Counted from the stretch's first letter, positions 47,701 through 56,969 are shown. The stretch: DNA of 64,000 nucleotides from Actinomycetota bacterium (GCA_020637055.1 JACJWR010000001.1:124001-188000), one strand, 5' to 3'. Made by a program: numbers and translations. Notes: generated by a model not told the origin, from the sequence alone.

Positions 47701-48906
47701 CTACCGGCGCGGAAGCCCAGCCCGCGCCGTGCCGGACGACGCCTGCTGGAGCTTCAGCGCCAGCGTGGCGAAGACCAACTCCTCGGACCCGTCGGCCGCG
47801 AGCGACTCCCGGGCGTGGCTCACCGCCGACACGGCGGCGAGCGCCGTGGCCGGATCTCCTTGGGCGACCAGCCGCTCGATCTCAGCCCGGGCTTGGGCAT
47901 TGACCAGTTGCACCTCGGCACCGCACATGACCGCAAGCACGTCCCGGTACAGACCGAGGAGATCGAGCAACACCCGATCCAATTCATCCCGCAGCAGTCG
48001 CCTGCGGCGGTTTCGCTGGTCTTTCTCGAGTTCCTTCAATGCCGAGGATGCACGGGATCGGGCGCTGCCCGCTCCGGTGCCCCCCTCGCCATGCGCCCGA
48101 AGCACCGCGGCGACTTCGGCCGCCTCCAGCGGTTCGGCCACCGCACCGACCTGGTCCCTGGCGTCGCCGATGATCTCAGATGCGGCGGCCAGACATCCCG
48201 CCACCGAACCCAGGCGATGGGGGAAACCCAACACGCGTTGGTGGCGCACCCGGACCTCCGGATCCGTGGCCAACGCCCGGGCACGTCCGATGTGCCCCTG
48301 GGCGACGCGGGCGGCGTAGGAGGCCATCGCCGGATCCACCGCGTCGACCTGCTGCAGATGCTCGGCCACCTCGTCGATCGGTGGTGTCCGCAGCCTCACC
48401 ACCCGACACCGGGATCGGATCGTGGGGAGCACATCGTCGAGGCTGGGCGCGCACAGCACCCACACACCGTGCGGTGGCGGTTCCTCCAGCGACTTCAACA
48501 ACGCGTTGTCGGCGTGTTCGTTGAGCCGGTCGGCGTCCTCGATGACGATGACGTTCCAGTCGCCCCGGGTGGGCATGACACCGATTCGCCCCACCAGGCC
48601 GCGGGTCTGTTCCACCCCCATGATCACCCCGCTGGGCCGAACCACGGTGACGTCCGGGTGCATGCCGGAGGCGACGTCTGCGCACGCCCGGCAATGACCA
48701 CAGCCCAAGTCCGGGCACACCAACGCCGACGCGAAGGCCACCGCCGCCACCGACCGACCGGAACCGGGGGGGCCGACGATGAGCCAGGCGTGGGTCATGG
48801 CAGAGGTAGCAGCCGGATCCTCGGCTTCGGCATGTGCGTCGGCGGCAGCCCGCCGAAACTGCGCCGCCGCGGACTCCTGCCCCACCAGCGCCGACCACAC
48901 GCTCAT
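47701..48906 (-). CDS. holB: DNA polymerase III delta' subunit
   Basis: A 401-residue clamp-loader subunit. The P-loop GPPGSGRS (45-52) has Arg in place of the Lys, as expected for delta', which does not hydrolyse ATP. A four-cysteine zinc site C-x4-C-x2-C-x2-C is at 64-75, and the SRC motif appears as IRSRCR. It overlaps tmk by ATGA and forms the end of a topA-tmk-holB operon, an arrangement conserved in actinobacteria. Length fits the family. Confidence 0.93.
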   Translation of the reverse strand: MSVWSALVGQESAAAQFRRAAADAHAEAEDPAATSAMTHAWLIVGPPGSGRSVAAVAFASALVCPDLGCGHCRACADVASGMHPDVTVVRPSGVIMGVEQTRGLVGRIGVMPTRGDWNVIVIEDADRLNEHADNALLKSLEEPPPHGVWVLCAPSLDDVLPTIRSRCRVVRLRTPPIDEVAEHLQQVDAVDPAMASYAARVAQGHIGRARALATDPEVRVRHQRVLGFPHRLGSVAGCLAAASEIIGDARDQVGAVAEPLEAAEVAAVLRAHGEGGTGAGSARSRASSALKELEKDQRNRRRRLLRDELDRVLLDLLGLYRDVLAVMCGAEVQLVNAQARAEIERLVAQGDPATALAAVSAVSHARESLAADGSEELVFATLALKLQQASSGTARAGLPRR

Positions 48907-49547
48907 CGCCGCAGCCCCTCGTGATGAGGTTCCGGCAAGCGTTCCCGTATCACTTCCCAGACGGCCGCACCGATCTCTTCCCGGGTGCTGTCGGCGGCCA
49001 CCACCAGATAGCGATGAGGTTCTGCGCTCGCGAGAGCGAGCAGCCCCGCGCGCACCTGATCGTGGAACGCCGCAGATTGTGACTCCATCCGGTTTCCGTC
49101 CACCGCGCGGGCCAGGCCGCGGGCGGGTGGAATGTCGAGCAGGACGGTCAGGTCGGGGACCAACCCGGCGGTCGCCCACCGGCTCACCTCCGCCACCTCC
49201 GCGACCGCAAGCCCACGGGCAGAACCCTGGTAGGCCAGCGATGAGTCCACGAAGCGGTCGCACACCACGATCCGACCCGAATCGAGGGCGGGTTCGATCA
49301 CCTTCGCCACGTGGTCAGCCCGGGCGGCGGCGAAGAGGAGCGCCTCGCAGCGATCCGACATCGGCTCGGCGGCGGGGGCCAGCAGCAGCTCCCGGATCGC
49401 CTCAGCGGTAGGTGTCCCGCCCGGCTCGCGTGTCGTGAGCACGTCGTAGCCGGACTCGGCGAGCCGATCCGCGAGCATTCGCACCTGGGTGGACTTCCCG
49501 GCGCCTTCGCCGCCTTCGAATACGACGAACCGCCCGCGCTCAGGCAT
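48903..49547 (-). CDS. tmk: Thymidylate kinase
   Basis: A 214-residue dTMP kinase making dTDP for DNA synthesis. Walker A EGGEGAGKST is at residues 11-20, the DRFVDSSLAYQGSARG segment (DRY/F motif) binds dTMP, and the lid region is short with MESQSAAFHDQVR. It lies three bases after topA and overlaps holB. Confidence 0.95.
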   Translation of the reverse strand: MPERGRFVVFEGGEGAGKSTQVRMLADRLAESGYDVLTTREPGGTPTAEAIRELLLAPAAEPMSDRCEALLFAAARADHVAKVIEPALDSGRIVVCDRFVDSSLAYQGSARGLAVAEVAEVSRWATAGLVPDLTVLLDIPPARGLARAVDGNRMESQSAAFHDQVRAGLLALASAEPHRYLVVAADSTREEIGAAVWEVIRERLPEPHHEGLRR

Positions 49548-49550
49548 CCG

Positions 49551-52289
49551 CTACTCCACGCCGACCGCGGCGGTTTCCTTGGCCGTGGTCTTCTTGGCCG
49601 TGGTCTTCTTCGCAGTGGACTTCTTGGCAGTGGACTTCTTGGCCGTAGTTTTCTTCGCCGCGGTTTTCTTCGCCGTGGTCTTCTTGGCCGTCTTGCGGGC
49701 CGACTTCTTGGCCGGTCCTGCGGCGCGCCGCTCGGCCAACAACTCCACCGCGCGCTCAGCCGTCAGGGTCTCGGGGTCATCGCCCGATCGCAGGGAAGCG
49801 TTGGTCTCCCCATCGGTCACGTAGGGGCCGTACCGACCGGCCTTGAGTCGGATTTCGCCACCGCTGTTCGGGTCGGTTCCGATCGCCTTGCCAGGATCGG
49901 CCGCCCTCCGCCCGCGCTGCTTCGGCAGGGCCAGCAGGGCGAGGGCCTCGTCGGTGGTGATGGTGAAGATCGACTCCTCATCCGGCAACGAACGCGAGTC
50001 CCCGGCGTGGGACAAATACGGGCCGTAGCGGCCGTTGTGGGCGGTGATCGGCTCTCCATCGGCCGGGTGTTCTCCCACCACCCGGGGCAGGCTCAGCAGC
50101 CTGAGGGCGTCGGCGAGCGAGACAGACTCGGGTGTCATGGACTTCAGCAGGCTCGCCGTGCGCGGTTTCGGGCGCTTGCGAGGTGGCAGTTCCGCATCCT
50201 CGGCAGACAGCACCTCGGTGACATAGGGACCGTAGCGGCCCGCCTTCACCACCACGGTGCGGTCGGTCTCTGGCGCCACTCCGAGTTCGCGCTCACTGGG
50301 GACGGCGAGCAGTTCGGTGACTTTCTCGGCGGTCAACTCGTCCGGCGCCAGATCCTCCGGCATCGGCAGGCGCCGCTCGCCGGCCTCGATGAACACGCCA
50401 AACTTGCCGACGCGGACCACCGCGTCGCTGTCGGCGATGGGGAACGTTGCGTTCGCCCGGGCATCGATGTCGTCGTCGCCGCTGACGATCAGCGGGTGCA
50501 GGCCCGCGAATTCACCTCCATCGCCATCTCCGAAATAGAACCGGCGTAGCACAGCGAGGCGCTGTTGCTCGCCCCGCGACACCATGTCCAGGATCTCTTC
50601 CATCCGGGCGGTGAAGTCGAAGTCCACCAGTGCTGCGAAGTGGTCCTCCAGCAGCCGCACCACGGAGAAGCCCAGCCAGGTGGGGATCAACGCGCTACCA
50701 CGCTTGCGGACATACCCCCGGTCGACGACGGTGGTGACGATCGAAGCGTAGGTGGACGGTCGGCCGATGCCATTGGCCTCAAGCTGCTTGACCATGCTCG
50801 CTTCGGTGAAGCGCGGCGGAGGTTTCGTCGCGTGCCCCGCCGCCGTCACCTCCTCGGGTGTGATCACGTCACCGACGGCAAGAATCGGCAACCGAGCGCT
50901 CTCCGGCCCCTTCGCCTTCTCCTCGTCGTCCGTGCCCTCCTCGTAGGCGGCAAGGAAACCCGGAAACACCACAACTGTGCCGGAGGCGCTGAAGGTGCAC
51001 TCCCGGCCGTCGGTTGCGGTGGCCGACAGTGTGACCGTCGTCGTCGCTACCCGCGCATCGGCCATCTGGGATGCGATCGTTCGTCGCCAGATCAGTTCGT
51101 AGAGCGCGAATTCGTCGCCCACCAACTCCCCGGCGAGTTCACCCGGCGTGCGGAAGTGGTCGCCCGCCGGACGCACCGCCTCGTGCGCCTCCTGCGCATT
51201 CTTGGCCTTGCTCTTGTACCGCCGGGGGGCGCTCGCGACGTGGTCGGCTCCGAACAACTCCTCGGCCTGCCGCCGAGCCGCCCCGATCGCGGTCTCGGAG
51301 AGGGTCGTCGAGTCGGTTCGCATGTAGGTGATGTAGCCGCGATCGTAGAGACCCTGGGCCACCCGCATCGTGCGTTGGGCTCCCCAGCCCTTCTTGCGGG
51401 AGGCCTCTTGCTGCAATGTGGACGTGGTGAACGGCGCCGCCGGGGTGCGCTTGGACGGCTTCTCGACCACGTCGTCGACGCGCATCGGTTGCCCACCGAG
51501 GGCATCGGCCAACGCCTCGGCCTGCTCGGCCTTGAGCCAGACCACGTCGTCAATGCGCAACTGCCCGTCGCGGTCGAAATCGCGGCCGGTGGCCACCCGG
51601 GTGCCGGCCACCTCGGTCAGTGTTGAGGTGAACCGATGGGGTTCGGAGGTGACGGCGTCGATTCCCCAATACTCGGCGGCACGGAAGGCCATACGTTCGC
51701 GCTCTCGCTGGACCAACAGCCTGACCGCCACCGATTGCACGCGCCCGGCGGACAACTGGCTGCGCACCTTCCGCCACAGCACTGGCGACACCTCGTAGCC
51801 GAAAAGCCGGTCGATCACCCGGCGAGTCTCCTGGGCGTCCACCAGGTCGTGGTCGAGATCCCGGGTGTGCGCCGCCGCATAGGAGATCGCCTCCGGGGTG
51901 ATCTCGTTGAACACCATCCGTCGCACCGGCACTTTGGGTCGGAGCACTTCCAGCAGGTGCCAGGCGATCGCCTCCCCCTCCCGGTCCTCGTCGGTGGCGA
52001 GGAGCAACTCGTCGGCGCCCTTGAGTTGGGCGCGAAGCTCCGCGACCTTCGACTTCTTGGTCGGCGAGACCACATAGATGGGGGCGAAGTCACCCTCGGT
52101 GTCGACGGCGAGCCGGGCCCAACTCTTGTCCCGGTATTCGGCCGGGATCTGGGCGCTGCCGTCAGGCAGGTCTCGCACGTGGCCGACGCTGGCCGCGACC
52201 TGATAGCCGGGACCGAGGTAGCGCTGGATCGTCTTCGCCTTCGCCGGCGATTCGACGATCACCAAGCGGAATCCGCTGGCCCTGCTCAC
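49551..52289 (-). CDS. topA: DNA topoisomerase I
   Basis: A 912-residue type IA topoisomerase that relaxes negative supercoils. The Toprim motif DEDREGE is at 100-106, and the catalytic tyrosine is Tyr322 in YITYMRTDS. After the core there are four or five TOPRIM-C repeats with KAGRYGPYVT-type motifs instead of zinc fingers, then a Lys/Thr/Ala-rich tail of about 50 residues. GTG at 52289 is preferred over TTG at 52292 because AAGGAG lies eight bases upstream of the GTG. It heads the topA-tmk-holB operon. Confidence 0.97.
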   Translation of the reverse strand: MSRASGFRLVIVESPAKAKTIQRYLGPGYQVAASVGHVRDLPDGSAQIPAEYRDKSWARLAVDTEGDFAPIYVVSPTKKSKVAELRAQLKGADELLLATDEDREGEAIAWHLLEVLRPKVPVRRMVFNEITPEAISYAAAHTRDLDHDLVDAQETRRVIDRLFGYEVSPVLWRKVRSQLSAGRVQSVAVRLLVQRERERMAFRAAEYWGIDAVTSEPHRFTSTLTEVAGTRVATGRDFDRDGQLRIDDVVWLKAEQAEALADALGGQPMRVDDVVEKPSKRTPAAPFTTSTLQQEASRKKGWGAQRTMRVAQGLYDRGYITYMRTDSTTLSETAIGAARRQAEELFGADHVASAPRRYKSKAKNAQEAHEAVRPAGDHFRTPGELAGELVGDEFALYELIWRRTIASQMADARVATTTVTLSATATDGRECTFSASGTVVVFPGFLAAYEEGTDDEEKAKGPESARLPILAVGDVITPEEVTAAGHATKPPPRFTEASMVKQLEANGIGRPSTYASIVTTVVDRGYVRKRGSALIPTWLGFSVVRLLEDHFAALVDFDFTARMEEILDMVSRGEQQRLAVLRRFYFGDGDGGEFAGLHPLIVSGDDDIDARANATFPIADSDAVVRVGKFGVFIEAGERRLPMPEDLAPDELTAEKVTELLAVPSERELGVAPETDRTVVVKAGRYGPYVTEVLSAEDAELPPRKRPKPRTASLLKSMTPESVSLADALRLLSLPRVVGEHPADGEPITAHNGRYGPYLSHAGDSRSLPDEESIFTITTDEALALLALPKQRGRRAADPGKAIGTDPNSGGEIRLKAGRYGPYVTDGETNASLRSGDDPETLTAERAVELLAERRAAGPAKKSARKTAKKTTAKKTAAKKTTAKKSTAKKSTAKKTTAKKTTAKETAAVGVE
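49570..49710 (-). repeat. 15-bp repeats encoding the Lys/Thr/Ala tail of TopA
   Basis: About nine imperfect copies of a unit reading AAGACCACGGCCAAG or similar encode KKTTA/KKSTA repeats at the TopA C-terminus. Copies differ mainly at ACC/AGT/GCG positions. Such lysine repeats in actinobacterial TopA increase DNA binding and processivity. Confidence 0.7.
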
Positions 52290-52366
52290 CAACTGTGCTC
52301 CTTCGTTGCAGAGGATGGCCGCCGGATCGTCGGACCCGGCGAGGAATGCTCACTGTGCGTCACAAC

Positions 52367-53581
52367 TCATTCGAGGTCAAGAGTGACGAATCCTCGCTCA
52401 ATGAGACCACGGAGACCCGGCAACCATGACACCAGTACGTCGGTCGGGTCCATCCCGAGGTCGTCGGCACAGGCGTGCAACTGTCGGGCCAATGGTACGT
52501 CCAACGACGCGGCGAAGAGCCACGACAGGGCTGGATCGAGCGGCTCGGGAGGTCGCCAGCCGCCCGGCTGTGTCAGCAACGACGCCCGATCCGGCACGCC
52601 GGTCGCGCCTGCTGCGGAGCCGATAGCCACCACCTCGACCCCGGGCGCTCTACGCGGGGTCGAGGCGAGCACCTCGGTCGCGGACGGACAGTCGATCCGA
52701 CGGGCGAACTCGGCCTCGACCTCGTCACCGGCGGGCACCCTGAGCGCGCCCGCGACGTCTTCCGCCCAGTGCACCGGCGACGTCGCCTCGTGCGGCGGCC
52801 GATGCAGCACGATCCAGCCGAAGCCGACCCCGTCGGCACCCAGCGAATCGAGGTACTCATGCCAGCGGGTGCGCAGGCCGGTATCGCCGGAGTGCCCGGA
52901 GTCGCGCAGCCAGAAGTCGACATAGGCATCCGACTCCAGCACATCGCGACGGGCCACCCAGCCATGGCAGTCCGTCGGCAACCAGTCGGTGAGACGGTCT
53001 TCCCAAACCTCATCGGTACGTTGCAGCCACGAGGTCAGCACCACCGCCCAACCACCCGGCCGCAGCACTCGACGGATCCCCGCCACCAGCGTCGGAGTCA
53101 ACGAATCGCCCGGCAGCGGGGACTCTCGATATTCGTGGCCGGTGCCCGGTGAGATCACGAACGGCGGATTCGAGGTCACCAGGTCGAAGGAGTCCGCCGC
53201 GAAGGCATCGGTGAAGGACGCCCGGACCGTGGCGACGTCATCCGGTGAGAGGCCGTTCGCCTTACAGGTGGCCCGACTTGCCATCAGCGCCCGGGGGCTG
53301 ACGTCGCTGGCGACTACATAGTCGGCGTGTGCGGCCAGGAGGAGGGCGCCGATGCCACAGCCGGATCCGAGATCGAGTGCGGTGGCCATCGGGCGCCGCG
53401 GAGTCAAGGTCAGCAGCGTCCGGGAGGCACCACCCACCCCCATCACATGATCGGACGGCAACGGCTGATCTTCGGTCGAATCACACGCGACCACGAGATG
53501 TCCGTCTCGACCCGGGCGGGAATCACCGAAGTCGGCCCAGGGCAGGCGCCGGAAGTGGAACGGTCGGTCAGGGTTCGCCAT
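52367..53581 (-). CDS. SAM-dependent methyltransferase, NPPF type (HemK/PrmC-like core)
   Basis: A 404-residue methyltransferase. SAM motif I is ALDLGSGCGIGAL, and the catalytic motif SNPPFVISP marks an amino-group (N6-adenine or Gln-N5) methylase. The upstream DHVMGVGGASRTL is typical of an actinobacterial family found next to topA, whose members are usually about 500 residues with an extra N-terminal domain (DUF7059-like). Here only about 45 residues precede that segment, so the N-terminal domain is absent or reduced. The substrate is unknown. Confidence 0.78.
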   Translation of the reverse strand: MANPDRPFHFRRLPWADFGDSRPGRDGHLVVACDSTEDQPLPSDHVMGVGGASRTLLTLTPRRPMATALDLGSGCGIGALLLAAHADYVVASDVSPRALMASRATCKANGLSPDDVATVRASFTDAFAADSFDLVTSNPPFVISPGTGHEYRESPLPGDSLTPTLVAGIRRVLRPGGWAVVLTSWLQRTDEVWEDRLTDWLPTDCHGWVARRDVLESDAYVDFWLRDSGHSGDTGLRTRWHEYLDSLGADGVGFGWIVLHRPPHEATSPVHWAEDVAGALRVPAGDEVEAEFARRIDCPSATEVLASTPRRAPGVEVVAIGSAAGATGVPDRASLLTQPGGWRPPEPLDPALSWLFAASLDVPLARQLHACADDLGMDPTDVLVSWLPGLRGLIERGFVTLDLE

Positions 53582-53610
53582 CTGGATCCGATCTGGTGGT
53601 GCCGAAAAGA

Positions 53611-53656
53611 CCGACTCGCCGGTTCCGCCGCGGCCGCGGCGGAACCGGCGAGTCGG
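53611..53656 (-). terminator. Perfect 46-base palindrome with T-tract, terminator of hppA
   Basis: A perfect palindrome of 23-bp arms centred on GCGGCCGC, starting 27 bases after the hppA stop. On the minus strand it is followed directly by TCTTTTC, giving a canonical intrinsic terminator for hppA. The total absence of mismatches over 46 bases is striking. Confidence 0.88.
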
Positions 53657-53683
53657 ATGCGTCAGCGGAAAACCCGCAGGCGC

Positions 53684-56035
53684 TCAGTTGGACGCAGCAG
53701 CAGCCGGCGAGATGTCGCTCTCGTCGATGGCACCGCCACGGCGCTTGGACACGATCACCGCGCCGATCACGATCACCGCGGCACCGATCGCAATGGCGTA
53801 GCGGAGCGGCGAGTTGGCGGAGTCCCCGACCGAGAGCGCCACCACCGCCGGCGCGATCAACAGGGCGACCAGGTTCATGACCTTGATCAACGGGTTGATG
53901 GCGGGTCCGGCGGTGTCCTTGAACGGGTCCCCGACGGTGTCGCCGATGACGGTGGCAGCGTGAGCCTCGGTTCCCTTGCCACCGAAGTTGCCGTCCTCCA
54001 CGAATTTCTTCGCGTTGTCCCAGGCGCCACCGGAGTTGGCCAGGAACACCGCCATCAGCACACCGGTCGCGATGGTGCCGGCGAGGTAGGCGCCCAGCGC
54101 CCCCACGCCGAGGCCGAATCCGACAGCCACCGGAGCGAGGATCGCCAGCAGACCAGGGGTGGCCAACTCCCGCAACGAATCACGCGTGCAGATGTCCACG
54201 ACGCGGCCGTACTCGGGACGCTCGGTGCCCTCCATGATGCCCGGGTGGTCCCGGAACTGGCGCCGGACCTCGAAGATGATGGCCCCGGCGGCCCTCGTGA
54301 CAGCGTTGATCGCCAATCCCGAGAACAGGAAGACCACGGCGGCGCCGATGATCAAGCCCACCAGGTTGGCCGGGTTGGCGACGTTGAGGACGCCGAAGTA
54401 CTGCAGCGATTGCTGTTCGGTCAGTGCACCGAGCGCGTCGCCAGAGGTGGCGATCGCCCCGCGGATGGCGTCCTGATAGGAGCCGAACAGTGCGGTCGCG
54501 GCCAGCACCGCGGTTGCGATCGCGATGCCCTTGGTGATCGCCTTGGTGGTGTTGCCCACGGCGTCGAGGTTCTGCAGCACCTTGGCGCCTTCGTCACCCA
54601 CGTCGCCGGACATCTCGGCGATGCCCTGCGCGTTGTCGGATACCGGTCCGAAGGTGTCCATGGCGACGATCACGCCCACCGTGGTGAGCAGTCCGGTGCC
54701 CGCCAGGGCGACCGCGAACAGCGACAAGGTCACCGAACCGGCACCGAGCAGGAACGCGCCGTAGACCGCCGCGGCGATGATCAGGGCGGTGTAGACCGCA
54801 GATTCCAACCCGAGGGAGATACCGGACAGGATGACCGTCGCCGGCCCGGTGAGCGAGGTCCGCGCGACATTGTCCACCGGTGGCCGGTTGGTCTCCGTGA
54901 AGTACCCGGTCAGCTGCTGGATGACTGCGGCGAGCACGATACCGATGAGCACCGCGCCGATGGCGAGGATGCGGGGGTTGAACGACTCCACGCTGCCGAC
55001 GATGCCGAGGTCCTCGATCACCACACCCTTGAACTCGACGATTCGGGCTGGCAGGAACACGAAGGCGGCGATCGCCACCAGGACAGCCGAGGATACGGCC
55101 GAGATGAAGAAGCCGCGGTTGATCGCGGTCATGCCGGAGCGGTCGCTGGGACGCGGCGACACGGCGAAGATGCCGATGATCGCGGTGACCACACCGATGG
55201 CGGGGACGATCAGCGGGAACACCAGGCCGAGATCGCCGAAGGCGGCCTTGCCCAGGATGAGCGCCGCCACCAGGGTGACCGCATACGACTCGAACAGGTC
55301 GGCCGCCATTCCGGCGCAGTCGCCGACGTTGTCGCCGACGTTGTCCGCGATCGTCGCGGCGTTGCGCGGGTCATCCTCGGGGATGCCCTGCTCGACCTTG
55401 CCGACGAGGTCGGCTCCCACGTCGGCAGCCTTGGTGAAGATACCGCCGCCGACTCGCATGAACATGGCCAGCAGGGCCGCACCGAAGCCGAACCCTTCCA
55501 GCACCTTGGGGGCCTCACCCTTGTAGACCAACACGACCACGGCGGCACCGAGCAGGCCGAGCCCGACGGTGAACATGCCCGCGACGCCGCCGGTGCGGAA
55601 TGCGATGCGCATCGCCGGCTGCTCGCCGGCGTCGTTCGCCGCGGCCGCCATCCGGACGTTCGCACGCACCGCGAGCCACATGCCGACGTAGCCGGTGATG
55701 GCGGAGAACACCGCTCCGACCACGAAGAAGATCGAACGACCGATCCGCTCGCTCGTCGTCTCCGCCGGCAGCAGGAACAGCACGAAGAAAACGATGACGG
55801 CGAAGATCGACAACGTCTTGAACTGGCGGGAGAGGTACGCCGCGGCGCCCTCCTGCACCGCAGCGGCGATGCTCTTCATCTTCTCGGTGCCTTCACTCGC
55901 AGACAGCACCTCCCGGACCAACAGACCCGCGACGGCGAGGGCGATCAGCGCGATGAGCGCCACCACCAGCACGATCGTGTAGTTGGCCCCGGAGACTGTC
56001 ACCGAGGTGGCGGCAGCCACGCTGGCAAGCGACAT
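53684..56035 (-). CDS. hppA: K+-independent proton-translocating pyrophosphatase
   Basis: A 783-residue membrane H+-PPase with about 16 helices. The substrate-site motifs DVGADLVGKVE (205-215) and DNVGDNVGD (231-239) are intact. The determinant of potassium dependence reads GNTTKA (494-499) with Lys498, the form of K+-independent H+ pumps; K+-dependent enzymes have Ala there. It pumps protons using biosynthetic pyrophosphate. GGGAG precedes the ATG. Position next to bldG matches Streptomyces. Confidence 0.96.
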   Translation of the reverse strand: MSLASVAAATSVTVSGANYTIVLVVALIALIALAVAGLLVREVLSASEGTEKMKSIAAAVQEGAAAYLSRQFKTLSIFAVIVFFVLFLLPAETTSERIGRSIFFVVGAVFSAITGYVGMWLAVRANVRMAAAANDAGEQPAMRIAFRTGGVAGMFTVGLGLLGAAVVVLVYKGEAPKVLEGFGFGAALLAMFMRVGGGIFTKAADVGADLVGKVEQGIPEDDPRNAATIADNVGDNVGDCAGMAADLFESYAVTLVAALILGKAAFGDLGLVFPLIVPAIGVVTAIIGIFAVSPRPSDRSGMTAINRGFFISAVSSAVLVAIAAFVFLPARIVEFKGVVIEDLGIVGSVESFNPRILAIGAVLIGIVLAAVIQQLTGYFTETNRPPVDNVARTSLTGPATVILSGISLGLESAVYTALIIAAAVYGAFLLGAGSVTLSLFAVALAGTGLLTTVGVIVAMDTFGPVSDNAQGIAEMSGDVGDEGAKVLQNLDAVGNTTKAITKGIAIATAVLAATALFGSYQDAIRGAIATSGDALGALTEQQSLQYFGVLNVANPANLVGLIIGAAVVFLFSGLAINAVTRAAGAIIFEVRRQFRDHPGIMEGTERPEYGRVVDICTRDSLRELATPGLLAILAPVAVGFGLGVGALGAYLAGTIATGVLMAVFLANSGGAWDNAKKFVEDGNFGGKGTEAHAATVIGDTVGDPFKDTAGPAINPLIKVMNLVALLIAPAVVALSVGDSANSPLRYAIAIGAAVIVIGAVIVSKRRGGAIDESDISPAAAASN

Positions 56036-56280
56036 TCAATCTCCCAGGTATCGAAACGGCGTGACGAGTGCCCCACCACGGTCGGTGCGGCGCTCCTGTT
56101 GAGCCCTTGAGCGGGCATCGCCCGGCAGCGAAAAGCCATGCCGCTAGGCGAGTTGCGCGAGAGTCTACGCAGCAGTCGCCCTCTGGAACCCCCGACCCCC
56201 TTGGGACACGCGGGGAATTGTTCCCCCGCCGGTAACCTGACCGCAGGGTTCAGTTGCTGCCGGTGGTTGAAGGTGGCAGG
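56036..56280 (-). other. Spacer upstream of hppA
   Basis: At 245 bases, the longest gene-free stretch of the window. It should hold the hppA promoter; TAGACT at 56162-56167 on the minus strand is a possible -10, giving a leader of about 120 bases. No homology to a known riboswitch is apparent by eye. Confidence 0.4.
56210..56229 (-). terminator. Hairpin downstream of the anti-sigma gene
   Basis: GCGGGGAA-TTG-TTCCCCCGC forms a stem with one bulged base, 51 bases after the anti-sigma gene stop. It lacks a T-tract on the minus strand. It may end the bldG transcript. Confidence 0.4.
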
Positions 56281-56628
56281 TCACGCGTCGGCGGTCGGCC
56301 AGGCCATGATCAAGCCGCCGTCGGTCAACTCCAGTCTCGGCGCGACCGCGCGGAGAACGGTCATCGCCAGTTGGCTGTCGGGTTCGGCCGCGCTCGGGGT
56401 GGCGTTCGGCCCGACCTCGACTGTGAGGCCGAGGTCGTCGGCGCTGAATCGGACCTCGATGGGATCGTCATGCCCGAGATGCAGCAGGCAGGCTTCACTC
56501 ACCGCGAGTCGGATGTCGTCGACCGAATCCTCGTCGTAGCCGCTCTGCCGGGCGACGTTTGCCGCCAACAACCGCACGGTGCGGACGTAACTCGCACCGG
56601 GTGGTATCTCCAGCGCGGCGAGCAGCAT
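56281..56628 (-). CDS. Anti-sigma factor-like HATPase (BldG partner)
   Basis: A 115-residue protein of the RsbW/SpoIIAB-like ATPase fold, equivalent in position to the anti-sigma factor encoded after bldG in Streptomyces. The helix DSVDDIRLAVSEACLLHLGH matches the N-box region, but the Mg-ligating asparagine (normally EAxxN) is replaced, and the glycine boxes are not visible, so ATP binding and kinase activity are doubtful. The ATG overlaps the bldG stop by one base (TGATG), which fixes a coupled start. Confidence 0.78.
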   Translation of the reverse strand: MLLAALEIPPGASYVRTVRLLAANVARQSGYDEDSVDDIRLAVSEACLLHLGHDDPIEVRFSADDLGLTVEVGPNATPSAAEPDSQLAMTVLRAVAPRLELTDGGLIMAWPTADA

Positions 56629-56969
56629 CAGGGGTTCCCGGGAGCGACTGCAGCCACCGAATCGCCCACGTTCATCACTTGGTCCATACCGGTGATCGAG
56701 AGGACCTTGAGGATCCGCGGTGACGTGGCGACCAGCGAGAGTTCGCCGCCGTTCTCCCGCAATCCGGTGAGGGCCTTGATCAGAACCCCCAGACCGGTGG
56801 AGTCGAGGAACTCCACCTCGGTCAGATCGACCACGACGAAGCCGGGCGATTCGGCCACCAGGTCGGTCAGATGCTCGTCGAGTTGCGGAGCCGCGAGCGC
56901 GTCGAGCTCGCCGGCCACCGCCACCACCACCGCATCGCCGGCCACAGAGTTCTCCAGTCGCAGATCCAC
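56628..56969 (-). CDS. bldG: Anti-anti-sigma factor, BldG-like (STAS domain)
   Basis: A 113-residue STAS protein, the same length as Streptomyces BldG. The phosphorylatable serine is Ser57 in EFLDSTGLGVL, the position used in BldG. It binds and sequesters an anti-sigma factor in its unphosphorylated form, controlling development and antibiotic production in Streptomyces. The GTG at 56969 follows GAGGAG. The gene order hppA, anti-sigma, bldG, DECH helicase, tad genes matches Streptomyces. Which sigma factor is controlled cannot be read here. Confidence 0.88.
   Translation of the reverse strand: MDLRLENSVAGDAVVVAVAGELDALAAPQLDEHLTDLVAESPGFVVVDLTEVEFLDSTGLGVLIKALTGLRENGGELSLVATSPRILKVLSITGMDQVMNVGDSVAAVAPGNP

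Noticed and set aside
53327..56110. A 927-codon open frame on the plus strand opposite hppA and the methyltransferase
   Set aside because: Its product is dominated by Gly, Arg, His, Asp and Glu with no recognisable domain, and it runs antisense to two clear genes. It is a by-product of high GC content at third positions.
56036..56280. Riboswitch in the hppA leader
   Set aside because: Only short hairpins are visible and I recognise no known aptamer pattern.
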